Below, piece after piece: positions 47,918 through 57,874 of a stretch of DNA of 64,000 nt. A program made the position numbers and the translations under genes. This DNA comes from Mycobacterium paraffinicum (GTDB lineage Bacteria > Actinomycetota > Actinomycetes > Mycobacteriales > Mycobacteriaceae), in contig NZ_MPNT01000018.1 in assembly GCF_001907675.1 (NCBI RefSeq), positions 1-64,000 on the forward strand, written 5' to 3'. The notes beneath the pieces were generated by a model, which was not told where the DNA came from, did not search any database, and saw only the letters and a program-made list of their open reading frames with translations. Position 1 is the stretch's first letter. Each line of letters begins with the position of its first letter.

Positions 47918-48019
47918 GTTGGGAGAGCCGTGCCGGCCGCCGACAGGTGCAGCAGACGGTGCCGCTACGCGCGGCAGGTGCGCGGAGTTCCGACCGCGCG
48001 AAGGGTAGGTGACGAGCGC

Positions 48020-49381
48020 ATGACGGCTGACGAACCCCAGGGCCCGGGCCCGGCCGGGCCGGTGCCCCAACCGGTTTCACGCCCGGTGCCACGCCCGGGA
48101 CCGCGTCCCGGCCCCCGGCCGTCGAGCACGGCGCCGCGGCCCGTCGTCCACCCGATTCCCGCGCCTCCGCGCAGCAATCCGCATCAGTTCGGGCGCGTCG
48201 ACGATGACGGCACGGTCTGGCTGATTTCGGCGGCCGGCGAGCGCATCATCGGCTCCTGGCAGGCCGGTGACCGCGAAGCCGCTTTCGCTCACTTCGGTCG
48301 CCGCTTCGACGACTTGAGCACCGAGATCGCGCTCATGGAGGAGCGGCTCGCGGCGGGGACCGGTGATGCCCGCAAGATCAAGGCCCACGCGTCCGAGCTG
48401 GCCGAAGCGTTGCCGACGGCGGCCGTGCTTGGCGACGTCGACGCGCTGGCGAACCGGTTGGCCAGCCTCATCGACCAGGTCGAGACCGCCGTCGCGCAGG
48501 AGCGCTCGCGCCGCGACGAGCATCGCGCCGCGCAGACCGCGCGCAAGGAGGCGCTGGCCGCCGAGGCCGAGGAGTTGGCCGCGAACTCGACGCAGTGGAA
48601 GGCCACCGGTGACCGGCTGCGGGCCATCCTCGACGAGTGGAAGACCATCAGCGGCCTGGACCGCAAGGTCGACGACGCGCTGTGGAAGCGCTATTCGGCC
48701 GCGCGCGAGGCCTTCAACCGGCGGCGGGGCTCTCACTTCGCCGAGCTGGACCGCGAACGCGTGGGCGTCCGGCAGGCCAAGGAACGACTGTGCGAACGCG
48801 CCGAGGCGTTGTCCGACTCGACGGACTGGACCGCCACCAGCGCCGAGTTCCGCAAGCTGCTCACGGAGTGGAAGGCGGCGGGCCGGGCGGCCAGGGACGT
48901 CGACGACGCCCTGTGGCGGCGGTTCAAGGCGGCGCAGGACGTGTTCTTCACGGCGCGCAACGCGGCGACGGCGGAGAAGGACGCCGAGTTGCGGGCCAAT
49001 GCCGCGGCCAAGGAGGCGCTGCTGGCCGAAGCGGAGAAGATCGACACCGGCAACCACGACGCGGCCCGGGCCGCGCTGCGCTCGATCGCCGAGAAGTGGG
49101 ACGCCATCGGCAAGGTGCCGCGAGAGCGGTCCGCCGAGTTGGAGCGCCGGCTGCGTGCCGTCGAGAAGAGGGTGCGCGACGCGGGCGAGACCGATTGGTC
49201 GGATCCCCAGGCGCAGGCCCGCGCCGAGCAGTTCCGCGTCCGCGCCGAACAGTACGAGCAGCAGGCGGAGAAGGCCGCCGCGGCGGGCCGCACCAAAGAG
49301 GCCGAAGAGGCCACGGCCAACGCCGAACAGTGGCGGCAGTGGGCGCAGGCGGCCGCCGAGGCGCTGACGCGTAAGCCCTAG
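48020..49381 (+). CDS. DUF349 coiled-coil repeat protein (Rv2731-like)
   Basis: A 453-residue, mostly helical protein. A proline-rich N-terminus ([18 protein letters not shown]) precedes three or four DUF349 repeats, each centred on a W-K/D-...-DDALWKRY or similar motif ([60 protein letters not shown]). The function is unknown; it may be a cytosolic scaffold. The ATG at 48020 gives nearly the Rv2731 length (450). Its stop overlaps that of the convergent membrane-protein gene. Confidence 0.9.
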   Translation: MTADEPQGPGPAGPVPQPVSRPVPRPGPRPGPRPSSTAPRPVVHPIPAPPRSNPHQFGRVDDDGTVWLISAAGERIIGSWQAGDREAAFAHFGRRFDDLSTEIALMEERLAAGTGDARKIKAHASELAEALPTAAVLGDVDALANRLASLIDQVETAVAQERSRRDEHRAAQTARKEALAAEAEELAANSTQWKATGDRLRAILDEWKTISGLDRKVDDALWKRYSAAREAFNRRRGSHFAELDRERVGVRQAKERLCERAEALSDSTDWTATSAEFRKLLTEWKAAGRAARDVDDALWRRFKAAQDVFFTARNAATAEKDAELRANAAAKEALLAEAEKIDTGNHDAARAALRSIAEKWDAIGKVPRERSAELERRLRAVEKRVRDAGETDWSDPQAQARAEQFRVRAEQYEQQAEKAAAAGRTKEAEEATANAEQWRQWAQAAAEALTRKP

Positions 49382-49986
49382 GCGTCGGGATCCCGCGGCG
49401 CCGGCTTGCCCAGGCCGTCGGGCTCGTCGTTGAGGCTGTCCAGCAGCGTCTTCGACTGCTGCTGTGCCGCGACCCGGCGCCGCTGCTCCTCGGCCGCGAG
49501 CTGCACGATGGTGCGCGACCACACCACCCGCGCCCACTGGTAGGTCAACGCCAGGACGACGATCCACGCCGTGACCAACCCCACCCCGGGGCCCGGGTGG
49601 CCGGCGGCGACGGTCTGGCGCGACCAGATGGCCAACAGGCCGGCCGCCCCGGCGAGCGCGGAACCCGCGAGCGCGATCCAAGCCAGCGCCCAGCGCCGCG
49701 TCACCAACGCCAGCATGGAGAATCCGACGCCGAACACCAGTGTCAGCCAGGCGAACACCCGCGACGGCAGCGCCACCGCCGCCGCGCCGGCGCCGTGGCT
49801 ACTGAACAGCACGTCCCAGCCCCGAACCGAGCCGGTGTGCGGCAGGATGAACGATCCCAGCAGCACGAAAACCAGGATCGCGACGACGAAACCGCGTGGG
49901 CCCGGGTCGAATCCACGCGCCACCCGCCGTTCGGCGGCCTCAATTTCCGAGCGCAGGGCGTCGAAGTCGGGGTGTTCTTCCATCAT
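49378..49986 (-). CDS. Conserved membrane protein (Rv2732c-like)
   Basis: A 202-residue protein with four transmembrane helices: [55 protein letters not shown] and [21 protein letters not shown] charged N-terminus ([20 protein letters not shown]) and a cytosolic C-terminus flank them. The function is unknown. The ATG at 49986 overlaps the miaB stop (ATGA), so it is translationally coupled to miaB. Confidence 0.87.
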   Translation of the reverse strand: MMEEHPDFDALRSEIEAAERRVARGFDPGPRGFVVAILVFVLLGSFILPHTGSVRGWDVLFSSHGAGAAAVALPSRVFAWLTLVFGVGFSMLALVTRRWALAWIALAGSALAGAAGLLAIWSRQTVAAGHPGPGVGLVTAWIVVLALTYQWARVVWSRTIVQLAAEEQRRRVAAQQQSKTLLDSLNDEPDGLGKPAPRDPDA

Positions 49987-51521
49987 CGGGCACATCCAAG
50001 GGGTTCTGTGGGTCTGGCGGGGGGTCCGACGGCGGGCATGCCGAGGCCGACGCCGCCCGGGCGCTGCCCGCCGGCGTGCGCGTCGCCGGCGCGCGTTCGG
50101 CGATGGCTGAGGATGCCGGAGTCGGCGATGAGGTGGTGCGGAGCCGCCTGGGTGACCACCGCGGTGACGACGTCCCCTGGGCGCACGCGGTCGGCCCCGG
50201 AGTTGTCCAAGCCGAAATGCACCAGGCGGCCGTCGCGGGCGCGGCCGGTCATTCGTGCCGTGCGGGTGTCCTTGCGCCCCTCGCCGGCGGCGACCAGCAA
50301 CTCCACGGTCTGGCCGATCAGCGCGCGATTGCCCTCCAGCGAGATCTGCTCCTGCAGCTCGACCAGCCGCTCGTAGCGTTCCTGCACAACGGCTTTCGGG
50401 AGCTGCCCGTCGAGTTCGGCGGCCGGGGTGCCGGGCCGCTTGGAGTACTGGAAGGTGAACGCGGCAGCGAACCGGGCCTGCCGGACCACGTCCAGCGTGG
50501 CGGCGAAGTCCTCTTCGGTCTCGCCGGGAAACCCGACGATCAAGTCGGTGGTGATGGCGGCGTGCGGCATGGCGGCGCGCACGCGGTCGATGATGCCGAG
50601 GTAGCGCTCGGCCCGGTAGGAGCGCCGCATCGCCCGCAGCACCCGGTCGGAGCCCGACTGCAGCGGCATGTGCAGGGCGGGGCAGACATTCGGCGTCTGC
50701 GCCATGGCCTCGATGACGTCGTCGGTGAATTCGGCCGGGTGCGGGGAGGTGAATCGCACGCGTTCCAGCCCGTCGATGTCCCCGCAAGCCCGCAGCAGCC
50801 GCGCGAAGGCGCCGCGATCGCGGGGCAGCGCCGGGTCCGCGAAGGACACCCCGTAGGCGTTGACGTTCTGGCCCAGCAGCGTGACTTCGAGCACGCCGTC
50901 GTCCACCAGGGCCCTCACCTCGGCCAGGATGTCGGCCGGGCTGCGGTCGACCTCCTTACCGCGAAGCGCGGGCACGATGCAGAAGGTGCAGCTGTTGTTA
51001 CACCCGACGGAGACCGAAACCCAAGCGGCGTAAGCCGATTCGCGCGCGCTCGGCAGCGAGGACGGGAACTCCTGCAGCGACTCGGCGATCTCCACCTGGG
51101 CGGTCTTGTTGTGCCGGGCCCGCTCGAGCAGCGTGGGCAGCGATCCGATGTTGTGGGTGCCGAAGACCACGTCCACCCACGGCGCCTTGCGCAGCAACGC
51201 GTCCCGGTCCTTCTGGGCCAGGCAGCCCCCGACCGCGATCTGCATCTCGGGGTTGCCGCGCTTGCGCGGGGCCAGGTGGCTGAGATTGCCGTAGAGCTTG
51301 TTGTCGGCGTTCTCGCGGACGGCGCAGGTGTTGAAGACCACCACGTCGGCGTCGGCGCCCTCGGGGGCGCGCCGGTAACCGGCGGTCTCCAGCAGACCCG
51401 CCAACCGCTCGGAGTCGTGGACGTTCATCTGGCAGCCGTAGGTGCGGACCTGGTAGGTGCGCGCTGAATCCGGGCCCCGCGCGGCCGCGGGTCCGGCGTC
51501 GGGCGCCACCATCGAAGTCAC
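49983..51521 (-). CDS. miaB: tRNA-2-methylthio-N6-dimethylallyladenosine synthase MiaB
   Basis: A 512-residue radical-SAM methylthiotransferase, the H37Rv length (Rv2733c). The N-terminal UPF0004 domain has [20 protein letters not shown] and GGCLAQ, whose three cysteines bind the auxiliary cluster. The radical-SAM cluster motif is CNNSCTFC near residue 170, and a TRAM domain follows ([15 protein letters not shown]). It adds the methylthio group to i6A37 of tRNA. The GTG at 51521 is chosen by length. Confidence 0.96.
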   Translation of the reverse strand: MTSMVAPDAGPAAARGPDSARTYQVRTYGCQMNVHDSERLAGLLETAGYRRAPEGADADVVVFNTCAVRENADNKLYGNLSHLAPRKRGNPEMQIAVGGCLAQKDRDALLRKAPWVDVVFGTHNIGSLPTLLERARHNKTAQVEIAESLQEFPSSLPSARESAYAAWVSVSVGCNNSCTFCIVPALRGKEVDRSPADILAEVRALVDDGVLEVTLLGQNVNAYGVSFADPALPRDRGAFARLLRACGDIDGLERVRFTSPHPAEFTDDVIEAMAQTPNVCPALHMPLQSGSDRVLRAMRRSYRAERYLGIIDRVRAAMPHAAITTDLIVGFPGETEEDFAATLDVVRQARFAAAFTFQYSKRPGTPAAELDGQLPKAVVQERYERLVELQEQISLEGNRALIGQTVELLVAAGEGRKDTRTARMTGRARDGRLVHFGLDNSGADRVRPGDVVTAVVTQAAPHHLIADSGILSHRRTRAGDAHAGGQRPGGVGLGMPAVGPPARPTEPLGCAR

Positions 51522-51703
51522 GGGGCCATGGTACGGCGAATACAAAATGGGCATGCTTCCCGTCATGAATGGCCGCGATTCCCGCCGCGACTATGCCGCT
51601 GTTTGTGGTGCTTCCTGGTTCGACGCCCATTGCGCCGATGGCGCGCGATGCAGGTCTCTGAGTAGACCCGTCCAAGCGACGTGTCCTGATTCGCCTCCGT
51701 CGG

Positions 51704-52483
51704 CTATTGGTCAAGCCCGCGGATGTCTAGGGCGGTTCCCAGCAATTGCGTCGGCGCTAAGCCAAACATGTCGTGGAAGGTATCGGTGAAATGCGAGGGA
51801 CTCGCAAATCCCGCATCCATGGCCGCTGCGGTGAGGTCTCGACGCGCCCGGTACAACAACGCTGCACGTAGCATCCGCGCCCACATCCGATATCTGCGAA
51901 AACTGGTGCCACTTTCCTCCCGAAACACATGGAGGAATCGCGACACGGAAAGGCCAGCTTCCGCTGCCAGGACGCCCGCAGATAGCGGCGGGTTCGTATG
52001 GTCACGTAGGCGACGCATCGCGGCGGCGATCCGCGGATCCGCGGGCCAGATTACTTCCGCACCTGCGAGATCCAGCCAGTGACTAATCGAATAGTCCTCC
52101 GGTAGCCGCTCCGCAGCATGGGCCAGATCCATCTCGGCACCATGTCCGGAACTTACGAGATGGTCCCCAGCCGTCATGCGTTCCCGCACGGCTTGCTCAC
52201 GATCAGATCCTGGATCCAGATAGCAAAACACCATCCTTCCGCCGGGCGATCGCAGTCGATGACGTACTCGAGGGGCGATCAACGCGCTGCGCACGGGCTC
52301 CGGTGCGGATGTCGCCGACTCGACCGAAAATGCGTTGTCGACTCCGATTGCGAGACATGTGACGGATCCGAAATGGGGATCGAGGTTCATGGCAGGACCT
52401 AAGAACACCGCTTGTCCCGGCCTGATCCACAGTGTCGGGCAGCCACTTTCCGGAAGTGCAGCTGTTCGGAGGGTTGCCATCAT
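51704..52483 (-). CDS. AraC-family transcriptional regulator, accessory
   Basis: A 259-residue regulator. A cupin-like N-terminal half (to about residue 150) precedes a C-terminal AraC DNA-binding domain: LAAEAGLSVSRFLHVFREESGTSFRRY and AAMDAGFASPSHFTDTFHDMFG. The ligand is unknown. It is divergent from a DUF4345 membrane-protein gene with only 27 bases between starts, so it probably controls that gene. H37Rv has Rv2734-Rv2735c here instead; the DNA is less GC-rich than flanking genes, suggesting transfer. Confidence 0.87.
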   Translation of the reverse strand: MMATLRTAALPESGCPTLWIRPGQAVFLGPAMNLDPHFGSVTCLAIGVDNAFSVESATSAPEPVRSALIAPRVRHRLRSPGGRMVFCYLDPGSDREQAVRERMTAGDHLVSSGHGAEMDLAHAAERLPEDYSISHWLDLAGAEVIWPADPRIAAAMRRLRDHTNPPLSAGVLAAEAGLSVSRFLHVFREESGTSFRRYRMWARMLRAALLYRARRDLTAAAMDAGFASPSHFTDTFHDMFGLAPTQLLGTALDIRGLDQ

Positions 52484-52510
52484 TCCATCGAACCACTACA
52501 CGGAGGCCAC

Positions 52511-52879
52511 ATGACAACATCCCTGATCTGCCTGCTCGCAGCGTTCTTTTTCGGCATGGGGATATACGCGCTGGTAGCACCGGGTGCGATCCTTAGCCCG
52601 TTCGGATTTGCAGTCGCGACGCCACAGACCCGATCCGAAGTCAGGGCCGTATACGGCGGATTCGGGCTCGCTGTGGCGACCGCACTTGTCGCCGCGTTGA
52701 CCCAACCCCACCTCCGTCCCGGCGTCTTGGTGGCCGTGGGAGCAGCACTGGCCGGAATGGCGTTGGGCCGTGTGGTGTCCCGGCTTGTCGATACGGGCAC
52801 TCCGCTGTATCCGGTGTGGTTCTACTTCGTTGTCGAGATCGCGGGCTCAACCGCAGCGTTTACTGCGGCGGCGGTCTAG
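52511..52879 (+). CDS. DUF4345-type small membrane protein, accessory
   Basis: A 122-residue protein with four hydrophobic helices (LICLLAAFFFGMGIYALVAPG, AVYGGFGLAVATALVAAL, VLVAVGAALAGMALGRVVS, WFYFVVEIAGSTAAFTAAAV). The pattern fits the DUF4345 family of unknown function. The ATG at 52511 has GGAGG 6 bases upstream. It is divergent from the AraC regulator and was probably inserted with it. Confidence 0.82.
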   Translation: MTTSLICLLAAFFFGMGIYALVAPGAILSPFGFAVATPQTRSEVRAVYGGFGLAVATALVAALTQPHLRPGVLVAVGAALAGMALGRVVSRLVDTGTPLYPVWFYFVVEIAGSTAAFTAAAV

Positions 52880-53385
52880 GGCCGAGTATCGGAGCGACCT
52901 AGACCCGCCTACGTTCGCGTTCAGCGGCCAATTCGGCAAGGACGACCTCGCACGCCAGGTTCTGGCTGTAGCCGCGACGCGCCAACATTCCGACGAGCCT
53001 GCGGGTCACCCGCGCGTCGTCGCCGTCCAACGTCTCGCGGCGCAGCTTGGCCCGCACCAACTCCTCGGCCCGGTCCCGTTCGGCGCCGGCGTCGATTTCG
53101 GACAGCGCCGAGGCGATCACGTCGCGGTCGACGCCCTTGGTGTGCAACTCGGCGGCCAGGGCCCTCTTGCTCTTGCCGGCCTTCGCGCGGCGCGACTGCA
53201 CCCACTGCTGCGCGAAGTCGGCGTCATCGACCAGGCCGACGGCGGCGAGGCGGTCGAGCACGGCGGCGCTGACGTCCTCGGGGTAGCCCCGTTTCGCCAG
53301 TTGGCCGTGCAGCTCGGCGCGGGTGCGCGCCCTCACGGTGAGCAGGCGCAAGCACAGGGTGCGCGCCTGCTCCTCGCGAGAGGGC

Positions 53386-54426
<1,041 letters not shown>

Positions 54427-54482
54427 GGTGCCTCTCCTATGGTTCGGTGTGTTCGGTGACCGGTATCGGTCGGTTGGCCGTG

Positions 54483-54505
54483 ACACTAGAGAAGGCCACC
54501 GACAA
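54483..54505 (-). promoter_or_regulatory. RecA-independent DNA-damage promoter (RecA-NDp) of recA
   Basis: On the minus strand TTGTCGGTG (54505-54497), 8 bases, TAGTGT (54488-54483), about 57 bases before the recA ATG. It fits the PafBC-dependent consensus TTGTCRGTG-N8-TANNNT and corresponds to the proximal recA promoter known in M. tuberculosis. Confidence 0.92.
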
Positions 54506-54534
54506 GTTGACTCGCCGAACGTTCCCCACAGTAG

Positions 54535-54550
54535 CCGAACACCTGTTCGA
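54535..54550. promoter_or_regulatory. LexA box (SOS box) of recA
   Basis: Plus strand CCGAAC-ACCT-GTTCGA; minus strand TCGAAC-AGGT-GTTCGG. One mismatch to the consensus TCGAAC-N4-GTTCGA. It controls the distal recA promoter. Confidence 0.92.
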
Positions 54551-54580
54551 TTCAAGCGGACACGCCGAACCCGCTCGCGT

Positions 54581-54597
54581 GTGGCAACATTTGCCAC
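54581..54597. promoter_or_regulatory. Perfect inverted repeat GTGGCAA-CAT-TTGCCAC before the cobalamin riboswitch
   Basis: A 7+7 palindrome with a 3-base centre, ending 6 bases before the riboswitch aptamer and 31 bases from the recA LexA box. It could be a protein operator, or a hairpin at the start of the leader RNA. The regulator is unknown. Confidence 0.55.
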
Positions 54598-54603
54598 CGA
54601 AAC

Positions 54604-54712
54604 GCGCTGACGGGGCCCACAGCGCCCGAGGAAACCGGTGTGAATCCGGTGCGGTCCCGCCACCGTGACCGGGATGGTCCCCTCCCGGGAGCCGGATACT
54701 CACCGTCGGCGC
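54604..54712 (+). ncRNA. Cobalamin (B12) riboswitch aptamer
   Basis: Closing helix P1 pairs GCGCTGACGG (54604-54613) with CCGTCGGCGC (54703-54712), ten pairs with one G-U. Inside are the conserved GGAAACCGGTGTGAATCCGG, GCGGTCCCGCCACCGTGACC core and the B12-box AGCCGGATACTCACC (54690-54704). It ends 52 bases before the FhuF-like gene. A downstream GGAGAGG (54743-54749) can pair with GCCTC (54711-54715), which may form the switch, but the mechanism is inference. Confidence 0.9.
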
Positions 54713-54764
54713 CTCCTCACGACAACTGGGGCGGATTTCCCTGGAGAGGCCTGGTTGTGCATAC

Positions 54765-55481
54765 ATGAACGTGCGAGACATCTCCGCCGAGCTGGCCGAA
54801 ATATCTTCCTACCAAGGGTTTTTCGCGCTGACCGTGGGCGGTGACGCGGCCGGGTGGCACCCGGTCCGGCAGTCCTACGCCGACGGGTTCACCGACTTGG
54901 TCGAGGCCACCGCCCGGCGCTATCACACGACGGATCTGCGGATCGGCGCCTCGCTGGTTCACCTCGGACACGCCACCCGCCTATGGTCACCCGTGCTCGC
55001 GTGCGCGCTGGGCCACGGCGTCGTCCCCGACCTGGGCGACCTGCAACGCGCCGACGACGGGGCGCGACTGCGGTTGCCCGCGCCGGTCGGGATCCCGGTC
55101 AGCTCACCGAACGCGCTGTACCGGTTGGTCGTGCAAGAGCACATGCAACCGCTTGCCGCCGGTCTGCGAGTGGGGTTGGCGCCCGCCCTGCTCGCGGGCA
55201 ACGTCGCGTCCGCGCTGGTCGGAGCGGCCCGCGCACTGCTCGTCGTGCGGCCCGACCTGGGCGCGCCGATCGCCGAGACGGTCCATGCGCTGCTGGGCAC
55301 CGGCGTGCTGGCCGGATCGGGTGTGCTCACCGGTCCGTCCCTGGGCTTCAGACGCCGTAGTTGCTGTCTCTTCTACCGCCTGCCCGGCGGATCCGTCTGC
55401 GGCGACTGCGTCTTCGAGAGGTCACCGTCGGACCGGACTCGGGCGCCCCGTCGTTTGCCCCACTCGCGCAAGGGTATCTGA
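54765..55481 (+). CDS. FhuF-like (2Fe-2S)-binding protein under cobalamin riboswitch control
   Basis: A 238-residue protein with a FhuF-type layout. An N-terminal helical domain (LVHLGHATRLWSPVLACAL near residue 63) is followed by a C-terminal [2Fe-2S] motif Cys200-Cys201-x10-Cys212-x2-Cys215, the diagnostic FhuF_C pattern. FhuF proteins reduce ferric siderophore complexes in the cytosol. The B12 riboswitch upstream instead suggests a substrate linked to cobalamin or cobalt; this is inference. It starts at ATG 54765 and is followed after 5 bases by a flavodoxin-like gene. H37Rv has no counterpart here. Confidence 0.88.
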   Translation: MNVRDISAELAEISSYQGFFALTVGGDAAGWHPVRQSYADGFTDLVEATARRYHTTDLRIGASLVHLGHATRLWSPVLACALGHGVVPDLGDLQRADDGARLRLPAPVGIPVSSPNALYRLVVQEHMQPLAAGLRVGLAPALLAGNVASALVGAARALLVVRPDLGAPIAETVHALLGTGVLAGSGVLTGPSLGFRRRSCCLFYRLPGGSVCGDCVFERSPSDRTRAPRRLPHSRKGI

Positions 55482-55486
55482 GCACC

Positions 55487-56107
55487 ATGCCCACCGAGAC
55501 ATCCCTGCGAGCCCTTGCGCTGACCTGTTCGTTGAAGAAGAGCCCGGCGCCGTCGAGCAGCGAGCTGATCGCCGATCAGGTGCTCGCCCAACTGCGCGGC
55601 GCGGGGGTCGGCACCGAGAAGGTGCGCTGCGTGGACCTGGCGTTGCTGCCTGGCGTGGAGGCCGACATGGGCCCGGGCGACGAGTGGCCGGCGCTGCTGG
55701 AGAAGATCAGCGCGGCGGACATCGTGGTGCTGTCGACGCCCACATGGGTCGGCCATATGTCCAGTGTCGCGCAGCGCGTTCTGGAGCGCCTCGACGCCGC
55801 GATCTCAGACAAGGACGACGCCGGACGGCCCCGGATGGTGGGCAAAGTCGCGCTCGCGGCGGTGGTGGGAAACGAAGACGGCGCACACAAGATCGTCGCC
55901 GACCTTTTTCAGGCGCTGAACGACATCGGTTTCTCGATCCCCGCGCAGGGGTGCACCTACTGGAACGGCGAGGCCATGCAGGGGACGGATTTCAACGACC
56001 TCGACGACGTGCCCGAAGCGGTGGCGGCCACGACCGAAACGGCGGCCCGCAACGCGGTCCACCTGGCGGCGCTACTGCGGCAGCACGAATACCCGCCCTA
56101 CGAATAG
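55487..56107 (+). CDS. Flavodoxin-like NAD(P)H-dependent FMN reductase
   Basis: A 206-residue protein of the NADPH-dependent FMN reductase/flavodoxin fold. The N-terminal LALTCSLKKSPAPSSSELIA forms the FMN-phosphate loop, then IVVLSTPTWVGHMSSVAQRVLERLD near residue 80 and AAVVGNEDGAHKIVADLFQALNDIGF near residue 120. It would pass electrons from NAD(P)H via FMN. It lies 5 bases after the FhuF-like gene and shares its riboswitch, so it is a probable electron source for the [2Fe-2S] protein. The ATG at 55487 is the first of the family segment. Confidence 0.87.
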   Translation: MPTETSLRALALTCSLKKSPAPSSSELIADQVLAQLRGAGVGTEKVRCVDLALLPGVEADMGPGDEWPALLEKISAADIVVLSTPTWVGHMSSVAQRVLERLDAAISDKDDAGRPRMVGKVALAAVVGNEDGAHKIVADLFQALNDIGFSIPAQGCTYWNGEAMQGTDFNDLDDVPEAVAATTETAARNAVHLAALLRQHEYPPYE

Positions 56108-56111
56108 GCAG

Positions 56112-56306
56112 TCACCACTGGTCGCGCGGGACGTCGAAGTCGACGCACAGGGCGCGCCACACGTCGCGGGGCTCGACCCCGTCCTCGATCGCCTGGGCGG
56201 CGGTGCGGCCGCCGAAACCGGTCAGCACATGGTCCGCCAGCACCGAAGACCCGTAGGCCGCACCGAATCGCAGGACGACCCGCTCGTTGAATTCCGTTAG
56301 CCGCAC
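56112..56306 (-). CDS. DUF3046 family protein (Rv2738c-like)
   Basis: A 64-residue protein with the full family sequence LTEFNERVVLRFGAAYG and HVLTGFGGRTAAQAIEDG, ending in VWRALCVDFDVPRD. The function is unknown; it is conserved beside recA/recX in mycobacteria, which hints at a DNA-repair link. It now lies 1.9 kb from recA because of the FhuF/flavodoxin insertion. Confidence 0.9.
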   Translation of the reverse strand: MRLTEFNERVVLRFGAAYGSSVLADHVLTGFGGRTAAQAIEDGVEPRDVWRALCVDFDVPRDQW

Positions 56307-56349
56307 GCCAGCAAGATACCCACCGGGCGCCGATCGGACACCGGCCGCG

Positions 56350-56622
56350 TCACCGCCAGCTCGCCGGCAGGTCGATCAGGTGATTGGGGCAATAGTCCTG
56401 CACGGCCTCGGACATGGTGGTCCGTGCCCGCTGCGCCGACATCCGCGAGCGCAACTGCATGAAGGCGTACTCGGCCGGCGCATAGCCCTGCTCGGCGGCG
56501 GCCGGGTCGTCCATCAATTGGCACGCCTGCTGCTCGTCGCCGCTGTCGGCGCGTGCGACGCCCGAACTGAACATCAAGGCGAGAAGCAGGCCGCCGGCCG
56601 CGATCGATTTCACTGCCTTCAA
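56350..56622 (-). CDS. Small secreted DUF732-like protein
   Basis: A 90-residue exported protein. A signal peptide (LKAVKSIAAGGLLLALMFSSGVARA) is followed by a short helical domain with two cysteines (QQACQLMDD and QDYCPNHL), the DUF732 pattern. The TTG at 56622 is chosen because GGAGGG lies 8 bases upstream. An ATG at 56655, overlapping the glycosyltransferase stop by one base, would give 101 residues and is a serious alternative. It probably forms an operon with the glycosyltransferase. Confidence 0.75.
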   Translation of the reverse strand: MKAVKSIAAGGLLLALMFSSGVARADSGDEQQACQLMDDPAAAEQGYAPAEYAFMQLRSRMSAQRARTTMSEAVQDYCPNHLIDLPASWR

Positions 56623-56654
56623 TGGCGATGCCCTCCTTTGCGCGGCCTTGGCCA

Positions 56655-57821
56655 TCAGCCCGTCAGAGCGAGCGCGTCGTGGCACACCCGCACCGGATCG
56701 GCCACACCGGCGATGCTAGCGGCGGCGGTCTGCGCGGCCTGCCGATACCGAGGCGACGAAAGCACCTCGTTGACGGCGGCCACCAACGCCTCGCCGGTCA
56801 GTGGCCGGACCAGCCGCCCGCTGCCCTGCCGGACCACCCGGTTGGCGATCTCCCACTGATCCCCGCCGCCGGGCACCGCTACCAGCGGCACCCCCGCCAA
56901 CAGGGTCTTGGCCACCATGCCGTGCCCACCGCCACAGATGACCAGGTCGGCACGCGTCAGCAACTCGACCTGGCTGCCCAGCCCGACCACCGCCCACGGC
57001 GGCACCTCCAAATCCGCCCCGCCCAGCCGGGAGATCACCAACCGCGAGCCGGCGGGCAGCGTCTCCCCCGGCCGCAGGCGAGCCAGCGCGATTTCGGCCA
57101 GACCCTCGGTCCCGGTCGACGCGGTCGACGGCGCCACCACGACCACGGGCCCGGAGCCGGCCGGGATGTCCAGCACCCGATCGGTCGGTTCGAAGTGCAG
57201 TGGGCCCACCACCACGGCCTCCGCCGGCCAGTCCGGCCGGGGAACCTCGAGGGCGGGCAGGGTTGCGATCAGCCGCCGCAGCGGCCCGGGGTCGTGCGCC
57301 GGCAGCCCGATCTCGACCCGGACGGCGGCACGTTGCCGTAGGCCCGCGCGCCAGGACCGCGCGGTGAGCGCCCGCATCGTGGTGTCGCGGAGCCGGCCGC
57401 GGATGCCGGTGCCCGGCGCCAGCCCGCTGCCGATCGGCGGCAACCCCTTCGAGGGCAGATACAGCGGATGCGGGTCGAGCTCGACCCACGGGATGTCCAA
57501 CAGCTCGGCGGCCATGCCACCCCCGGCGGTGATGACGTCGGAAACCACCAGGTCGGGCGCCAGCTCGCGCAGCGCCGGCACGTTGAGGACTGCCATCCGC
57601 GCCGCGCGCCGATGGATTCGCGCGCCGGCGTCGACGTCGAGGTCGGTGGCCACCAGCCCGTCCAGCGGGGCGGCGTCGATGCCGACGGCACGGGCGGTGT
57701 CGACCCATTCGGCCCCGGTGAACAGCGTGGGCTCGTCACCGGCCCGGGCGAAGCGTTGGCAGAGCGCAATCGCGGGAAACGAGTGCCCGGGATCCGGCCC
57801 GGCGACCACGGCGACACGCAT
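56655..57821 (-). CDS. Glycosyltransferase of the MGT/GT1 type (Rv2739c-like)
   Basis: A 388-residue GT-B glycosyltransferase, exactly the Rv2739c length. The N-terminal acceptor domain begins RVAVVAGPDPGHSFPAIALC. The C-terminal nucleotide-sugar domain has VVVVAPSTASTGTEG and the donor-binding stretch ADLVICGGGHGMVAKTLLAGVPLVAVPGGGDQWEIANRV, which resembles the family's H-x-G-x-G-T region. It likely glycosylates a lipid or small molecule; donor and acceptor are unknown. Confidence 0.9.
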   Translation of the reverse strand: MRVAVVAGPDPGHSFPAIALCQRFARAGDEPTLFTGAEWVDTARAVGIDAAPLDGLVATDLDVDAGARIHRRAARMAVLNVPALRELAPDLVVSDVITAGGGMAAELLDIPWVELDPHPLYLPSKGLPPIGSGLAPGTGIRGRLRDTTMRALTARSWRAGLRQRAAVRVEIGLPAHDPGPLRRLIATLPALEVPRPDWPAEAVVVGPLHFEPTDRVLDIPAGSGPVVVVAPSTASTGTEGLAEIALARLRPGETLPAGSRLVISRLGGADLEVPPWAVVGLGSQVELLTRADLVICGGGHGMVAKTLLAGVPLVAVPGGGDQWEIANRVVRQGSGRLVRPLTGEALVAAVNEVLSSPRYRQAAQTAAASIAGVADPVRVCHDALALTG

Positions 57822-57861
57822 CGGCCTTACCCTGCCACAGCACGCGACCGCCACGCTCGCC

Positions 57862-57867
57862 TACGCT
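57862..57867 (+). promoter_or_regulatory. -10 box TACGCT of a probable leaderless ephG transcript
   Basis: TACGCT is followed by 7 bases and the ephG ATG, with no ribosome binding site. Confidence 0.45.
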
Positions 57868-57874
57868 GGCGATC

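Noticed and set aside
49378..50787. 469-residue minus-strand frame joining the membrane-protein gene and part of miaB
   Set aside because: The upstream half is an out-of-frame reading of miaB; the real gene starts at 49986 with an ATGA overlap.
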